A DNA stretch of 12,690 nt from Burkholderiales bacterium (GTDB lineage Bacteria > Pseudomonadota > Gammaproteobacteria > Burkholderiales > Burkholderiaceae). The translations under genes and the position numbers were made by a program. The notes under the pieces were generated by a model. That model made no database searches and was not told the DNA's origin. It was given only the letters and a program-made list of their open reading frames with translations. Positions 1-8,270 of this stretch are shown here, piece after piece (the stretch's first letter is position 1; each line of letters opens with the position of its first letter). The stretch covers positions 1-12,690 of the forward strand of contig CANBQJ010000102.1 of NCBI GenBank assembly GCA_947371645.1, read 5' to 3'.

Positions 1-369
1 CTGCCGTTTTCGACCGACTGGTTCATGACCTGGCAGCCCAACATCCACGCCTCGCTGTTCCTCAACGTCCACGAGTACCTGAACAAGGCTTCGGAGATGG
101 ACGAGATCGACGTCGTCATCAAGGCCTACCAGCTCTACCTGGAGCAGACGCAGTCGCAAGGCCTGGAGCCGCTGTTGTCCGTCACCCGCGCCTGGCGCCT
201 GGTGAAGTTCATCGACAACGGCATGCTGACCCTCACCCCCTGCTCACACTGCGGCGGCCACTTTGTGACCCACCCGCATGAGATCGCCCGTCACTTTGTC
301 TGTGGCCTGTGCAACCCGCCCGCCCGCGCCGGCAAGGGCAAGAGCGCCGGTGCCCTGCACCTGCACTGA
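1..369 (+). CDS. flhC: Flagellar transcriptional activator FlhC (3' part)
   Basis: This is the C-terminal 122 residues of FlhC. The reading frame is open from the first base, so the start lies upstream of the window; enteric FlhC is about 192 residues, so roughly a third is missing. The fragment opens with LPFSTDWFMTWQPNIHASLF, which matches the conserved central part of FlhC. It also carries the four zinc-binding cysteines as CSHC and CGLC (fragment residues 81, 84, 101 and 104). FlhC joins FlhD in the FlhD4C2 complex, which activates class II flagellar promoters, including that of fliA. flhD is expected just upstream of the window. The Lys/Gly/Ala-rich tail after the zinc site is short and not informative. 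The motor and chemotaxis genes that follow support the call. Confidence 0.95.
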   Translation: MPFSTDWFMTWQPNIHASLFLNVHEYLNKASEMDEIDVVIKAYQLYLEQTQSQGLEPLLSVTRAWRLVKFIDNGMLTLTPCSHCGGHFVTHPHEIARHFVCGLCNPPARAGKGKSAGALHLH

Positions 370-441
370 CACCCACCGCCTCGGATTTCACGTTTGGCAT
401 CGGGGCACGCGCTGTCCCGCGCCCGTCGGTGGCATCGGCCC

Positions 442-469
442 TCAAGTTCGGCCGCCGTACTGCCGATAC
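442..469 (+). promoter_or_regulatory. Sigma-28 (FliA)-type promoter downstream of flhC
   Basis: TCAAGTTC (442-449), a 12-base spacer, then GCCGATAC (462-469). The FliA consensus is TAAAGTTT, 11 bases, GCCGATAA, and TCAAG-type -35 elements are common in pseudomonads and betaproteobacteria. The -10 element matches at 7 of 8 positions. Transcription would begin near 475-478, about 245 bases before motA. It would meet the terminator at 539-568 first, so the product is either a small RNA of about 90 bases or a motA leader that depends on readthrough. Confidence 0.6.
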
Positions 470-475
470 ACCTGA

Positions 476-568
476 CGAGCGGTTTGTTTTCGAATCGTTC
501 TTGCTTGTCTCCTCCTGGCACTGACTTTGTGCTTTGTCGCGGACCCCTCACCGGGTCCGCCTTTTTTT
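476..568 (+). ncRNA. Candidate sigma-28-driven small RNA in the flhC-motA gap
   Basis: The candidate is bounded by the sigma-28-like promoter (442-469) and a strong intrinsic terminator (539-568), giving a transcript of about 90 bases with no convincing reading frame. Its 5' part is U-rich and holds TCTCCTCCT at 508-516, which is complementary to Shine-Dalgarno sequences, a common kind of seed in trans-acting small RNAs. The terminator with its U-run would suit Hfq binding. In Escherichia coli several sigma-28-dependent small RNAs come from flagellar transcripts, including one from the motA 5' region, which makes this reading plausible. It could equally be an untranslated, attenuated leader of motA. 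No expression evidence is available. Confidence 0.4.
539..568 (+). terminator. Intrinsic terminator between flhC and motA
   Basis: A perfect 8-bp stem, GCGGACCC (539-546) with GGGTCCGC (553-560), encloses a 6-base loop and is followed by C and seven T residues (562-568). It would end flhDC transcription and any RNA begun at 442-469. No other recognisable promoter lies between it and motA, so some readthrough may be required to express motA. Confidence 0.85.
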
Positions 569-722
569 GGTCGGCGCCACTGCGATGTGAAAAATGGCGT
601 GGCCCTGTGGCGTTGTTCACGGCATCGCTTTGGTCGTGCTCGCCGAAGATGATCGCAAGGCCCAAGCCGCTTGGCGCCACCTCGACACACCCACTCTTCC
701 TGAACCGGGCCCCCCAAACACC
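569..722 (+). other. motA upstream region without a clear promoter
   Basis: This is the rest of the 353-base gap between flhC and motA. An open frame runs into motA from 594, but MotA homology begins at the ATG at 723, so it is leader rather than coding. I see no TAAAG/GCCGATAA pair and no convincing sigma-70 promoter. The octamer GGCGCCAC occurs twice. There is no good Shine-Dalgarno sequence just before 723. Confidence 0.4.
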
Positions 723-1580
723 ATGAACCTCGCCATCGGATACGTCGTTGCGCTCGGGTGCATCTTTGGCGCGTACATCCTCCACCACGGCAACATGGAG
801 GTCATCATCGAGGCCCTGCCTCTGGAAATGATGGCCATCCTGGGCGGTGCGCTGGGCGCCTTCGTGGTGAACAACCAGACCAAGACGCTCAAGGCGGTGG
901 CGGCCAGCCTGGGGCCCCTGGTCAAAGGCTCGAAGTACACCAAGGCTCGCTACATGGAAATGATGGCGATGATGTACGAGATCTTGCAGAAGGTCCGCAA
1001 GGAAGGCCTGATGTCCATTGAGAAGGACGTCGAAGACCCGCACAACTCGGCCCTCTTCCAGAAGTACCCGGTGATGGGCCACGACCACCACATCGTCGAG
1101 TTCATCACGGACTACCTTCGCATGATGGTCTCGGGCAACCTCAATGCCCACGAGATCGAAACGCTCATGGACAACGAGATCGACACCCACCACCACGAGG
1201 GGCACAACGCCTGCGCGGCCATGGCCCGCCTGGCCGGCGCCCTGCCCGCCTTCGGGATCGTGGCCGCCGTGCTGGGTGTGGTGAACACCATGGGCTCGGT
1301 GGGGCAACCCCCGGCCGTGCTGGGCGGCATGATCGGCTCCGCACTGGTGGGGACCTTCCTGGGCATCTTGCTGGCCTACGGTGTCGTGGAGCCACTGGCC
1401 GGCCTGATGGAGCAAAAGCTCGACGAAGGCACCAAGGAATTTCAAGTGGTGAAGACGGTGCTGCTGGCGTCCATGCAGGGCTATGCCCCGCAGGTGGCCA
1501 TCGAGTTCGGCCGCAAGGTCCTGTACTCGACCGAGCGCCCCACCTTTGCCGAACTCGAAGCCCACGTGAAGAAGAAGTGA
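723..1580 (+). CDS. motA: Flagellar motor stator protein MotA
   Basis: MotA (285 residues; the E. coli protein has 295) forms with MotB the proton-conducting stator that drives flagellar rotation from the inner membrane. Four membrane segments are seen near residues 2-21, 34-50, 173-190 and 200-222. They are split by the long cytoplasmic loop, which carries Arg92 and Glu100, equivalent to the torque-generating Arg90 and Glu98 of E. coli. The two channel prolines are Pro175 and Pro224. The start at 723 is chosen because MNLAIGYVVALGC aligns with the family N-terminus; an upstream in-frame ATG at 594 would add 43 residues without homology. The start has only a weak ribosome-binding site. motB follows after 9 bases. 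Confidence 0.96.
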   Translation: MNLAIGYVVALGCIFGAYILHHGNMEVIIEALPLEMMAILGGALGAFVVNNQTKTLKAVAASLGPLVKGSKYTKARYMEMMAMMYEILQKVRKEGLMSIEKDVEDPHNSALFQKYPVMGHDHHIVEFITDYLRMMVSGNLNAHEIETLMDNEIDTHHHEGHNACAAMARLAGALPAFGIVAAVLGVVNTMGSVGQPPAVLGGMIGSALVGTFLGILLAYGVVEPLAGLMEQKLDEGTKEFQVVKTVLLASMQGYAPQVAIEFGRKVLYSTERPTFAELEAHVKKK

Positions 1581-1589
1581 GGCCAGACC

Positions 1590-2549
1590 ATGGCAGGCGA
1601 TTCGAAGAAGGTTCAACCGATCATCATCAAGCGCATCAAGAAGGCCGGTCACTCGGCCCACGGTGGCGCCTGGAAGATCGCCTATGCCGACTTCGTGACG
1701 GCCATGATGGCCTTCTTCCTGCTGATGTGGCTGCTGGGCTCCACCACAGAGGGCGACAAGAAGGGCATCGCGGACTACTTCAACAGCCCGCTGAAGGTGT
1801 CCTTCTTTGGCGGCAGTGGCGCGGGTGACGCCAGCTCGGTGATCAAGGGCGGCGGCAACAACCTCACCGAATCGGTGGGGCAGGTCAAGAAGGGCAAGTC
1901 ATCGGAAACGGCCGCGGAGAAGTCCCGCAAGAAGGCCATCCGGCAGGAGCAGGCACGGGCCGAACAGGAACGCCTGCGGGTGCTCAAGGCCAAGGTCGAA
2001 GAGGTGCTGGCCAACGACGACCGCCTGGCCAAGTACAAGACCCAGATCCGGCTGGACATGACGGCAGAAGGCCTGCGCATCCAGATCGTGGACGACCAGA
2101 ACCGGGCCATGTTCAACAGCGGCTCGGCGGCGGTCAACAGCTACATGCAGGACATCCTGCGCTCCATCGGCCACGTGCTGGAAGAGGTGCCCAACCACCT
2201 CACCATCGAGGGCCACACGGACGCCAAACCCTTCGTCGGCGGTGAGCGCGGCTACAGCAACTGGGAGCTGTCTGCAGACCGGGCCAATGCCTCGCGGCGC
2301 GAGCTGGTGTCGGGTGGGCTGTCGGGCGAGAAGATCCTGCGGGTACAGGGGCTCTCATCCAGCGTCCCCTTCGAGAAAGACGACCCCTTGAGCCCCATGA
2401 ACCGGCGCATCAGCATCATCGTGATGAACCGCGAAGCCGAGGACCGCTTCTTCCAGTCCGCCAACGCCGAACAGGTGCCCGCAGAAGGCGTCGAAAACGA
2501 AGAGCAGCCGGACATCAAACCCTCAAGGCCAGACGTGGTTGGCCGATAA
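1590..2549 (+). CDS. motB: Flagellar motor stator protein MotB
   Basis: MotB (319 residues; usual length about 310) is the peptidoglycan-anchored half of the stator. After a basic cytoplasmic N-terminus comes the single membrane helix, about residues 31-50. It contains Asp34 in AYADFVTAMMAFFLL, the counterpart of the essential proton-binding Asp32. Residues 58-75 match the plug region. A charged, coiled-coil-like linker rich in Lys/Glu/Gln occupies about 100-150. The OmpA/MotB peptidoglycan-binding domain (about 155-280) carries IEGHTDAKPF, NWELSADRANA and MNRRISI. The acidic C-terminal tail is typical. The GAGG at 1579-1582, overlapping the motA stop codon, is 7 bases before the ATG, so translation is probably coupled to motA. 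Confidence 0.96.
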   Translation: MAGDSKKVQPIIIKRIKKAGHSAHGGAWKIAYADFVTAMMAFFLLMWLLGSTTEGDKKGIADYFNSPLKVSFFGGSGAGDASSVIKGGGNNLTESVGQVKKGKSSETAAEKSRKKAIRQEQARAEQERLRVLKAKVEEVLANDDRLAKYKTQIRLDMTAEGLRIQIVDDQNRAMFNSGSAAVNSYMQDILRSIGHVLEEVPNHLTIEGHTDAKPFVGGERGYSNWELSADRANASRRELVSGGLSGEKILRVQGLSSSVPFEKDDPLSPMNRRISIIVMNREAEDRFFQSANAEQVPAEGVENEEQPDIKPSRPDVVGR

Positions 2550-2620
2550 GGCTCTAGCAAGGTCGGCACACCGCGACCTCCAGCCTTCCAAGCCGCCGCA
2601 TGGCGAAACAAGGACCCGTC

Positions 2621-3019
2621 ATGAGCAATCCTGCTGACCTGAAATTCCTGATCGTGGACGACTTCTCGACCATGCGCCGCATCGTCCGGGGCCTGCTCAA
2701 GGAGATCGGCTACAACAACGCCGAAGAGGCCGAAGACGGCGCTGTGGCGCTGAACATGCTCAAGGGCAGCAAGTTCGACTTCGTGGTCAGCGACATCAAC
2801 ATGCCCAACATGAACGGCTTCGAGCTGCTCAAGGCCATCAAGGCCGACGACAGCCTCAAGCACCTGCCTGTGCTGATGGTCACGGCCGAAGCCCGCAAGG
2901 AAGACATCGTGCTGGCCGCCCAGTCGGGCGCAGCCGGCTACATCGTGAAGCCTTTCACCAAGGCCACGCTGGAAGAGAAGGTTCAGAAAATCATGCAGAA
3001 ACTGGCCGCCACGGCCTGA
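2621..3019 (+). CDS. cheY: Chemotaxis response regulator CheY
   Basis: CheY (132 residues) is the single-domain receiver that, once phosphorylated by CheA, binds the flagellar switch protein FliM and changes the rotation direction. The sequence is close to E. coli CheY throughout ([61 protein letters not shown]). The active-site set is complete: Asp13 and Asp14, phospho-acceptor Asp58, Thr88 and Lys110. The start at 2621 is preferred over the in-frame ATG at 2600: AAGGA (2610-2614) lies 6 bases before it, and MSNPADLKF fits the family N-terminus. A small inverted repeat (2560-2565 with 2574-2579) lies in the 71-base gap after motB. cheZ follows after 21 bases. Confidence 0.97.
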   Translation: MSNPADLKFLIVDDFSTMRRIVRGLLKEIGYNNAEEAEDGAVALNMLKGSKFDFVVSDINMPNMNGFELLKAIKADDSLKHLPVLMVTAEARKEDIVLAAQSGAAGYIVKPFTKATLEEKVQKIMQKLAATA

Positions 3020-3040
3020 TCAACTTGAAGGGAGAGGGCC

Positions 3041-3688
3041 ATGGCCGTCGATTTGCCAGACAACATGCAGATGCAACAGGGGTCGCCAGAGATATTTCAG
3101 CAGCTGGGCACGCTCACCCGCCAGCTGCACGACACGCTCAACATGCTGGGCGTGCTGCCCGACCTCAAGAGCCATGTCGACAACCTGCCTGATGCCCGCA
3201 GCCGCCTGAACTACATCGCCACGAAGACGGCCGATGCCGCCGAGAAGGTGCTCAACCTGGTGGACACGGCCAAGGCCGACCAGGAGCACATCGCGGCCGA
3301 GACCCGCAAGCTGGCCGCCTTGATCACGGCCGACCCGGTGAAGGCCGTGGCCACCGGCGCGGTGTTCAACTTCGTGCAGGACGTGGAGAACACCACCCAC
3401 CGCGTGGACGCCAACCTGACCGACATCATGATGGCCCAGGACTTCCACGACCTGACGGGCCAGGTGGTGGCCAAGGTCGTGCGCCTGGCCAATGACCTGG
3501 AATCGCAGCTGGTCAAGCTGCTGATGCAGGCGGCACCGCCCGAGCAAGCCCAAAAGCTGGAAGCGGCGCTGACCGCCCACCAGAACGAGCCGCGGCTGGA
3601 AGGCCCCGTCGTGAATGCAGAAGGCCGCACCGATGTGGTGGCCGACCAGGGCGAAGTGGACGACTTGCTGGCCAGCCTGGGCTTCTGA
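3041..3688 (+). CDS. cheZ: Protein phosphatase CheZ
   Basis: CheZ (215 residues; 214 in E. coli) dephosphorylates CheY-P and so resets the chemotaxis signal. The long helical-hairpin region contains DARSRLNYIATKTADAAEKVL at about 51-71. The catalytic helix is MAQDFHDLTGQVV, with Asp137 and the key Gln141 matching Asp143 and Gln147 of E. coli. The C-terminal CheY-binding peptide VDDLLASLGF is intact. A strong ribosome-binding sequence (AAGGGAGAGG, 3028-3037) precedes the start. Its place directly after cheY matches its function. cheA, cheW, cheR and cheB are not in this cluster and must be encoded elsewhere. Confidence 0.97.
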   Translation: MAVDLPDNMQMQQGSPEIFQQLGTLTRQLHDTLNMLGVLPDLKSHVDNLPDARSRLNYIATKTADAAEKVLNLVDTAKADQEHIAAETRKLAALITADPVKAVATGAVFNFVQDVENTTHRVDANLTDIMMAQDFHDLTGQVVAKVVRLANDLESQLVKLLMQAAPPEQAQKLEAALTAHQNEPRLEGPVVNAEGRTDVVADQGEVDDLLASLGF

Positions 3689-3718
3689 CGCCACCTCCCT
3701 CACATCGCCCGACCACAC

Positions 3719-3751
3719 ATGGCCGGCACGGCATCACGCCGTGCCGGCCAT
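3719..3751. terminator. Hairpin between the convergent cheZ and LytTR-regulator genes
   Basis: A perfect 14-bp inverted repeat, 3719-3732 with 3738-3751, encloses a 5-base loop. It lies 30 bases past the cheZ stop codon and includes the last codons and stop of the opposing gene. Only a short T-rich stretch (TCGCTTCTTT) follows on the + strand and none on the - strand, so it is either a weak bidirectional terminator or an end-protecting hairpin. Confidence 0.5.
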
Positions 3752-4516
3752 CGCTTCTTTGACGGCCGCCACCTGACGGCGCGACACCACCAGCCATTCC
3801 AGCGTGGGCAGCACCTGCACCGCCCAGGTCTCGCCGCCATCGGCGTCGTCGGCGCGGCGCTCCAGGGCGCGCATCACGTGGCGCGCCACCAGCGCGTTGC
3901 GGTGCACACGGATGAAGCGATCGCCCACCCGCCCTTCCAGCTCGGTGAGCGATTCGTCGATCACGTGGCTGCCCAGCGCCGTGCGCAAGGTGACGTACTT
4001 CTGCTCGGCCTTGAAATACAGGATGCTGGACAGCGGGATGCGCTCGACCCGGCCCCGGTCCTGCACGATGAAGAGCTCTTCGCCCTCCAGGCTGGCGGGC
4101 AGCTCGGGCTGCGCGGGGGCCAGGGCCGCGCGCAGGGCGAGCACCCGCTGCAGCGAAGCCTGCAGGCGCTCCAGGCGCACGGGCTTGGTGAGGTAGTCCG
4201 CAGCGGCCAAATCGAACGCGCGCAAGGCGTGCTCGGCGTGCGCCGTCAGGAAGACCACCGAGGGCGGGCGGTGCAGGTCACGCAGCCGCGCGGCCAGCAC
4301 CATGCCGTCCAGCCCGGGCATCTGGATGTCGAGCAAGACCAGGTCGGGGCTGCACCCGGTCGCGTCCTGCTCACGCAGCCACATCAGGGCCGCCACGGGC
4401 TCGCCGAACTCGCCCACCACTTCCGTGGGCGTTGCGGCCTGCTTGAGCAGGGACTGGATGCGCAGACGGGCCAGGGGCTCGTCGTCGATCACCACCACCT
4501 TCAAGGTGTCACTCAT
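3734..4516 (-). CDS. LytTR-family response regulator (AlgR-like)
   Basis: This 260-residue DNA-binding response regulator has an N-terminal receiver domain (about 5-125) with Asp11/Asp12, phospho-acceptor Asp63 in LVLLDIQMPGLDG, Thr91 and Lys111. A LytTR DNA-binding domain follows (about 147-256), containing ILYFKAEQKYVTLRT, FIRVHRNALVAR and WLVVSRRQVAAVKEAM. The architecture matches AlgR and LytR regulators. Its start codon overlaps the stop of the kinase gene as ATGA (4513-4516), so the two are translationally coupled and almost certainly form a cognate pair. Target genes cannot be read from the sequence. The gene ends inside the hairpin loop at 3733-3737. Confidence 0.93.
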   Translation of the reverse strand: MSDTLKVVVIDDEPLARLRIQSLLKQAATPTEVVGEFGEPVAALMWLREQDATGCSPDLVLLDIQMPGLDGMVLAARLRDLHRPPSVVFLTAHAEHALRAFDLAAADYLTKPVRLERLQASLQRVLALRAALAPAQPELPASLEGEELFIVQDRGRVERIPLSSILYFKAEQKYVTLRTALGSHVIDESLTELEGRVGDRFIRVHRNALVARHVMRALERRADDADGGETWAVQVLPTLEWLVVSRRQVAAVKEAMAGTA

Positions 4517-5709
4517 CGCAGCCTCTCCGGTGTCGCTGTGGCCAATGGGGACGATGGGGACGATGGGGACGTCCCACGCGGCAAGGGCACCACCACCTTC
4601 ACCATGTACACCGCCGGCTGACCCGATGCACTGGCTGGTTGCAAACCGGCATCGAAATCGGCCTCCACGTCGTGCATGAGCTTGAGTCGCTGACGCACGT
4701 TGCGCAGGGCCATCCCGTGGCCCGGCAAGCCCCCTGCCCTCGCCTGGGCCGGCACGGAGTTGCTCACCATCAGCACCGCGCGGCCAGACTGCACCTTGGT
4801 GCGCACCACGATCCAGCCCCCCTCGGCAGAGACCTCCACGCCGTGGCGCACGGCGTTTTCCACCAGCGGCTGCAAGATCAGCGCGGGCACCCGGGCGGCA
4901 CCGGCCTGCTCGTCGAGCTCCCAGCGCACCTGCACGCGCTCGCCAAAGCGCAGCTGTTCGATGCTGAGGTAGCGGCGGGCCAGGTCCACCTCTTCGTGCA
5001 AGGTGGCCGTGACGTGTGGCGCGGCCAGGGCCTGGCGAAAGAGTTCGGCCAGGTCTTCCAGCACCGACTCGGCCCGTTGCGGGTCCACCTGCACCAACGC
5101 GATCGCGGTGTTGAGCGTGTTGAACAAAAAGTGCGGACGGATGCGGGCCTGCAGCTCGGCCAGCCGCGCCGAGGCATGAGCCGGCAATTCACTGTGCGCA
5201 CGCTGGCGCAACCAGGCCAGGCCCACCGCCGCCATGGCCGCACCCGTGAGCAGTGGCGGCACCCAGGGCCAACCCAGCACCATGGTGCTGCCCGTGAGCC
5301 AGGCGTTGAGGGCCTGGTCCTGCGCGGCACTGACCAGGCCGCAGGCGGCCCCCAGCCCCACGGCCCATGCCGCCTGCTGCCACTCCTTGCGGCCGCGCAG
5401 CCAGCCCTTGGCCGCACAGGCCACCACCAGCCACAGCAGGCTGGCCGGCAAGGTCAACAGGGTCGACTGGGCCCAGGCCTGCAGCGCCTGTCCCGGCGAC
5501 GCGGCCACATGTGCCACGCCCAGGGCCACGACCAGCTGCACCCCCAGCACAACGCGCAACACCACCCCCACATGACAGACGTCAAAGGGAGATGGCGCCA
5601 GGGCCCGGCCCGCACGCAAGCCCGCGCCCTCCGTGGTGGGCGCGAACTGTGTCGACTGGGCCCAGGCAGGTTGCGTGGACGGGTTTTGAACAGGATCTTT
5701 AGAATCCAT
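4513..5709 (-). CDS. LytS/AlgZ-type membrane sensor histidine kinase
   Basis: The protein has 398 residues from the start chosen here. About four hydrophobic segments (near 47-69, 83-100, 112-128 and 143-165) form a membrane sensor of no recognisable domain. The His_kinase (PF06580-type) region has ELQARIRPHFLFNTLNTAIAL with phospho-acceptor His193. The ATPase domain has the N-box LQPLVENAVRHG (Asn285) and the G-box GLPGHGMALRNVRQRL (about 327-342). It presumably phosphorylates the overlapping LytTR regulator. The ATG at 5709 was chosen; a GTG at 5760 would add 17 residues and almost reach argH, and neither has a good ribosome-binding site, so the start is uncertain. The C-terminal tail contains a Ser-Pro repeat encoded by three 9-base repeats. 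Confidence 0.88.
   Translation of the reverse strand: MDSKDPVQNPSTQPAWAQSTQFAPTTEGAGLRAGRALAPSPFDVCHVGVVLRVVLGVQLVVALGVAHVAASPGQALQAWAQSTLLTLPASLLWLVVACAAKGWLRGRKEWQQAAWAVGLGAACGLVSAAQDQALNAWLTGSTMVLGWPWVPPLLTGAAMAAVGLAWLRQRAHSELPAHASARLAELQARIRPHFLFNTLNTAIALVQVDPQRAESVLEDLAELFRQALAAPHVTATLHEEVDLARRYLSIEQLRFGERVQVRWELDEQAGAARVPALILQPLVENAVRHGVEVSAEGGWIVVRTKVQSGRAVLMVSNSVPAQARAGGLPGHGMALRNVRQRLKLMHDVEADFDAGLQPASASGQPAVYMVKVVVPLPRGTSPSSPSSPLATATPERLR
4545..4571. repeat. Three perfect copies of a 9-base tandem repeat
   Basis: ATGGGGACG is repeated three times on the + strand (4545-4553, 4554-4562, 4563-4571). It is in frame in the kinase gene and encodes the PSSPSSP-like stretch of the C-terminal tail. 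Because the unit is a multiple of three, copy-number change would alter tail length without a frameshift. Confidence 0.85.
5676..5705 (+). promoter_or_regulatory. Possible sigma-70 promoter for argH
   Basis: TGGACG (5676-5681, 4 of 6 to TTGACA), an 18-base spacer, and TAGAAT (5700-5705, 5 of 6 to TATAAT) lie inside the 5' end of the divergent kinase gene. The start point would be near 5712, giving a leader of about 54 bases. The match is modest. Confidence 0.35.
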
Positions 5710-5765
5710 GGTTTGCACATTCTGCTTGAAGCGCCGCGCCGGCCTCCACCCTTGCCCCACTCCCC

Positions 5766-7163
<1,398 letters not shown>

Positions 7164-7170
7164 CCATCGG

Positions 7171-7195
7171 GGCGCGCCAGACGCCTCAGCGCGCC
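7171..7195. other. Inverted repeat at the argH-gtrA convergent end
   Basis: GGCGCGC (7171-7177) pairs with GCGCGCC (7189-7195) across an 11-base loop, between the stop of argH and the last codons of the GtrA gene. There is no T-run on either strand, so a terminator role is only possible. Confidence 0.3.
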
Positions 7196-7659
7196 AGGAT
7201 GCGTCGCGCCGCCAGGAAGTTGAACGCCATGCCCACCAGGCTGCCCAGGGCCACACCCAGGCCCGGGTGGGCGTGCACCGCCGGCAGCGTGGCCACCGCC
7301 AGCGCATAGGTGCCGTAGTTCAGCGCGCCACCCAGGGCCATCGACGAGAAGTAGCTCAGGTATTCGCGCCACAGCGTCTGCCTGGGGGCCAGCACGCCTT
7401 CACGCTGGCGCTGGCGGTCGACCGAAAAGGTCACCGCTCGGTTGAACAGCCAGGTGAAGGTGGCCGCAGCCCAGAACGACAGCGCACGTCCACCGTAACG
7501 GCCCCACACCGGCTGGGCCCAGGCCAGCACGCCCAGGTCGACGCCCAGGGCCAGCACGCCGGACACGCCAAACCACAGCAGGGCCGCGTGCCGGCCGTAC
7601 AGGCGCGCCCACAGCGAATGCTGGCGGGCTGAGGACGACGTCGAAGGGGGGACGCTCAT
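7186..7659 (-). CDS. GtrA-family membrane protein
   Basis: This 157-residue protein of the GtrA family (PF04138-type) has four predicted membrane helices, near residues 27-49, 60-78, 100-121 and 132-152. Typical family features are GVSGVLALGVDLGVLAW in the first helix and FTWLFNRAVTFS after the second, plus a basic end (FNFLAARRILAR). Family members are small inner-membrane proteins often linked to flipping or transfer of lipid-linked sugars in surface glycan modification; the substrate here is unknown because no glycosyltransferase lies next to it. No Shine-Dalgarno sequence is visible. TAGAAT lies only 10 bases before the ATG (7669-7674 on the + strand as ATTCTA), which could mean a very short leader. 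The gene is convergent with argH and divergent from the hemerythrin gene. Confidence 0.85.
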   Translation of the reverse strand: MSVPPSTSSSARQHSLWARLYGRHAALLWFGVSGVLALGVDLGVLAWAQPVWGRYGGRALSFWAAATFTWLFNRAVTFSVDRQRQREGVLAPRQTLWREYLSYFSSMALGGALNYGTYALAVATLPAVHAHPGLGVALGSLVGMAFNFLAARRILAR

Positions 7660-7707
7660 GGGGCGCTGATTCTAGGCGCTGGCGCCGCAAGCCGGCCGAG
7701 CGCACAA

Positions 7708-7727
7708 GGCTTGCGCCAACGCAAGCC
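7708..7727. repeat. Perfect 8-bp inverted repeat upstream of the hemerythrin gene
   Basis: GGCTTGCG (7708-7715) and CGCAAGCC (7720-7727) flank CCAA. The repeat sits in the divergent region between the GtrA and hemerythrin genes and directly before a purine-rich AGGAGAGGAGG (7728-7738). It could be an operator or a leader hairpin next to a ribosome-binding site. Confidence 0.5.
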
Positions 7728-7760
7728 AGGAGAGGAGGCGGGGCCCTACCCTTCGCGGCC

Positions 7761-8270
7761 ATGAACGCCACCACGAGCACCGCCCCAGAGCACACGGCCC
7801 ACACCATGGGGGCGCCGGCCACGCCCGCTGCCGCACCTGCCGCCTGGCAAGGGCCTTGCACCCCAGGCCTGCCCTGGTCGGAGGCCCTGACCGTGGCCTT
7901 GCCCGCGATGGACGAGACCCACGAAGCGTTCGTGGCGTTGCTGGCCGCAGTCCAGACCGCGGGCGACGGCGACCTGGTGTCACGGTGGCATGAGTTGGTC
8001 GCGCACACCCGTGAACACTTTGCCCGAGAAGATGCCTGGATGGTCGCCACCGGCTTCGCCCCGGGCAGTTGCCACATGACCCAGCACCAGGTGGTTTTGC
8101 AGGTGCTGCAAGATGGCTTGCAGGCTGGCGAGGTCGGGCAACTGGCCCCCATCCGCCAGATGGCGCACGAGCTGACGCTGTGGTTCCCCCACCATGCCCA
8201 GAACATGGACGCCGGCCTGGCCCTCCACCTCAAGAGCGTGGGTTTCGACCCGGCCCAGGGCACGGCCTGA
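7761..8270 (+). CDS. Bacteriohemerythrin
   Basis: This 169-residue hemerythrin-like protein probably binds oxygen at a non-heme di-iron centre. All seven canonical ligands are present in order and spacing: His54 (DETH), His86 and Glu90 (HFARE), His105 and His109 (HMTQH), His145 and Asp150 (HAQNMD). The typical W-[ST] entry (LPWSEAL) precedes the first helix. The N-terminal 30 or so residues are Ala/Thr/Pro-rich and longer than in many single-domain bacteriohemerythrins, with no clear signal peptide. The only strong purine-rich Shine-Dalgarno-like sequence (7728-7738) lies 22 bases before this ATG, so the start, or the way translation begins, is uncertain. An in-frame ATG at residue 16 has no better site. 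Such proteins serve as oxygen store, delivery protein or sensor. Confidence 0.92.
   Translation: MNATTSTAPEHTAHTMGAPATPAAAPAAWQGPCTPGLPWSEALTVALPAMDETHEAFVALLAAVQTAGDGDLVSRWHELVAHTREHFAREDAWMVATGFAPGSCHMTQHQVVLQVLQDGLQAGEVGQLAPIRQMAHELTLWFPHHAQNMDAGLALHLKSVGFDPAQGTA

Noticed and set aside
594..722. N-terminal extension of MotA by 43 residues
   Set aside because: The added residues have no MotA homology or membrane character, and the family N-terminus begins at 723.
291..1661. Long - strand open frame opposite motA
   Set aside because: It is antisense to a clear MotA, His/Gln/Val-rich, and crosses the flhC end and the terminator.
2600..2620. Earlier CheY start adding seven residues
   Set aside because: A well-spaced AAGGA supports the ATG at 2621, and the shorter protein fits the family length.
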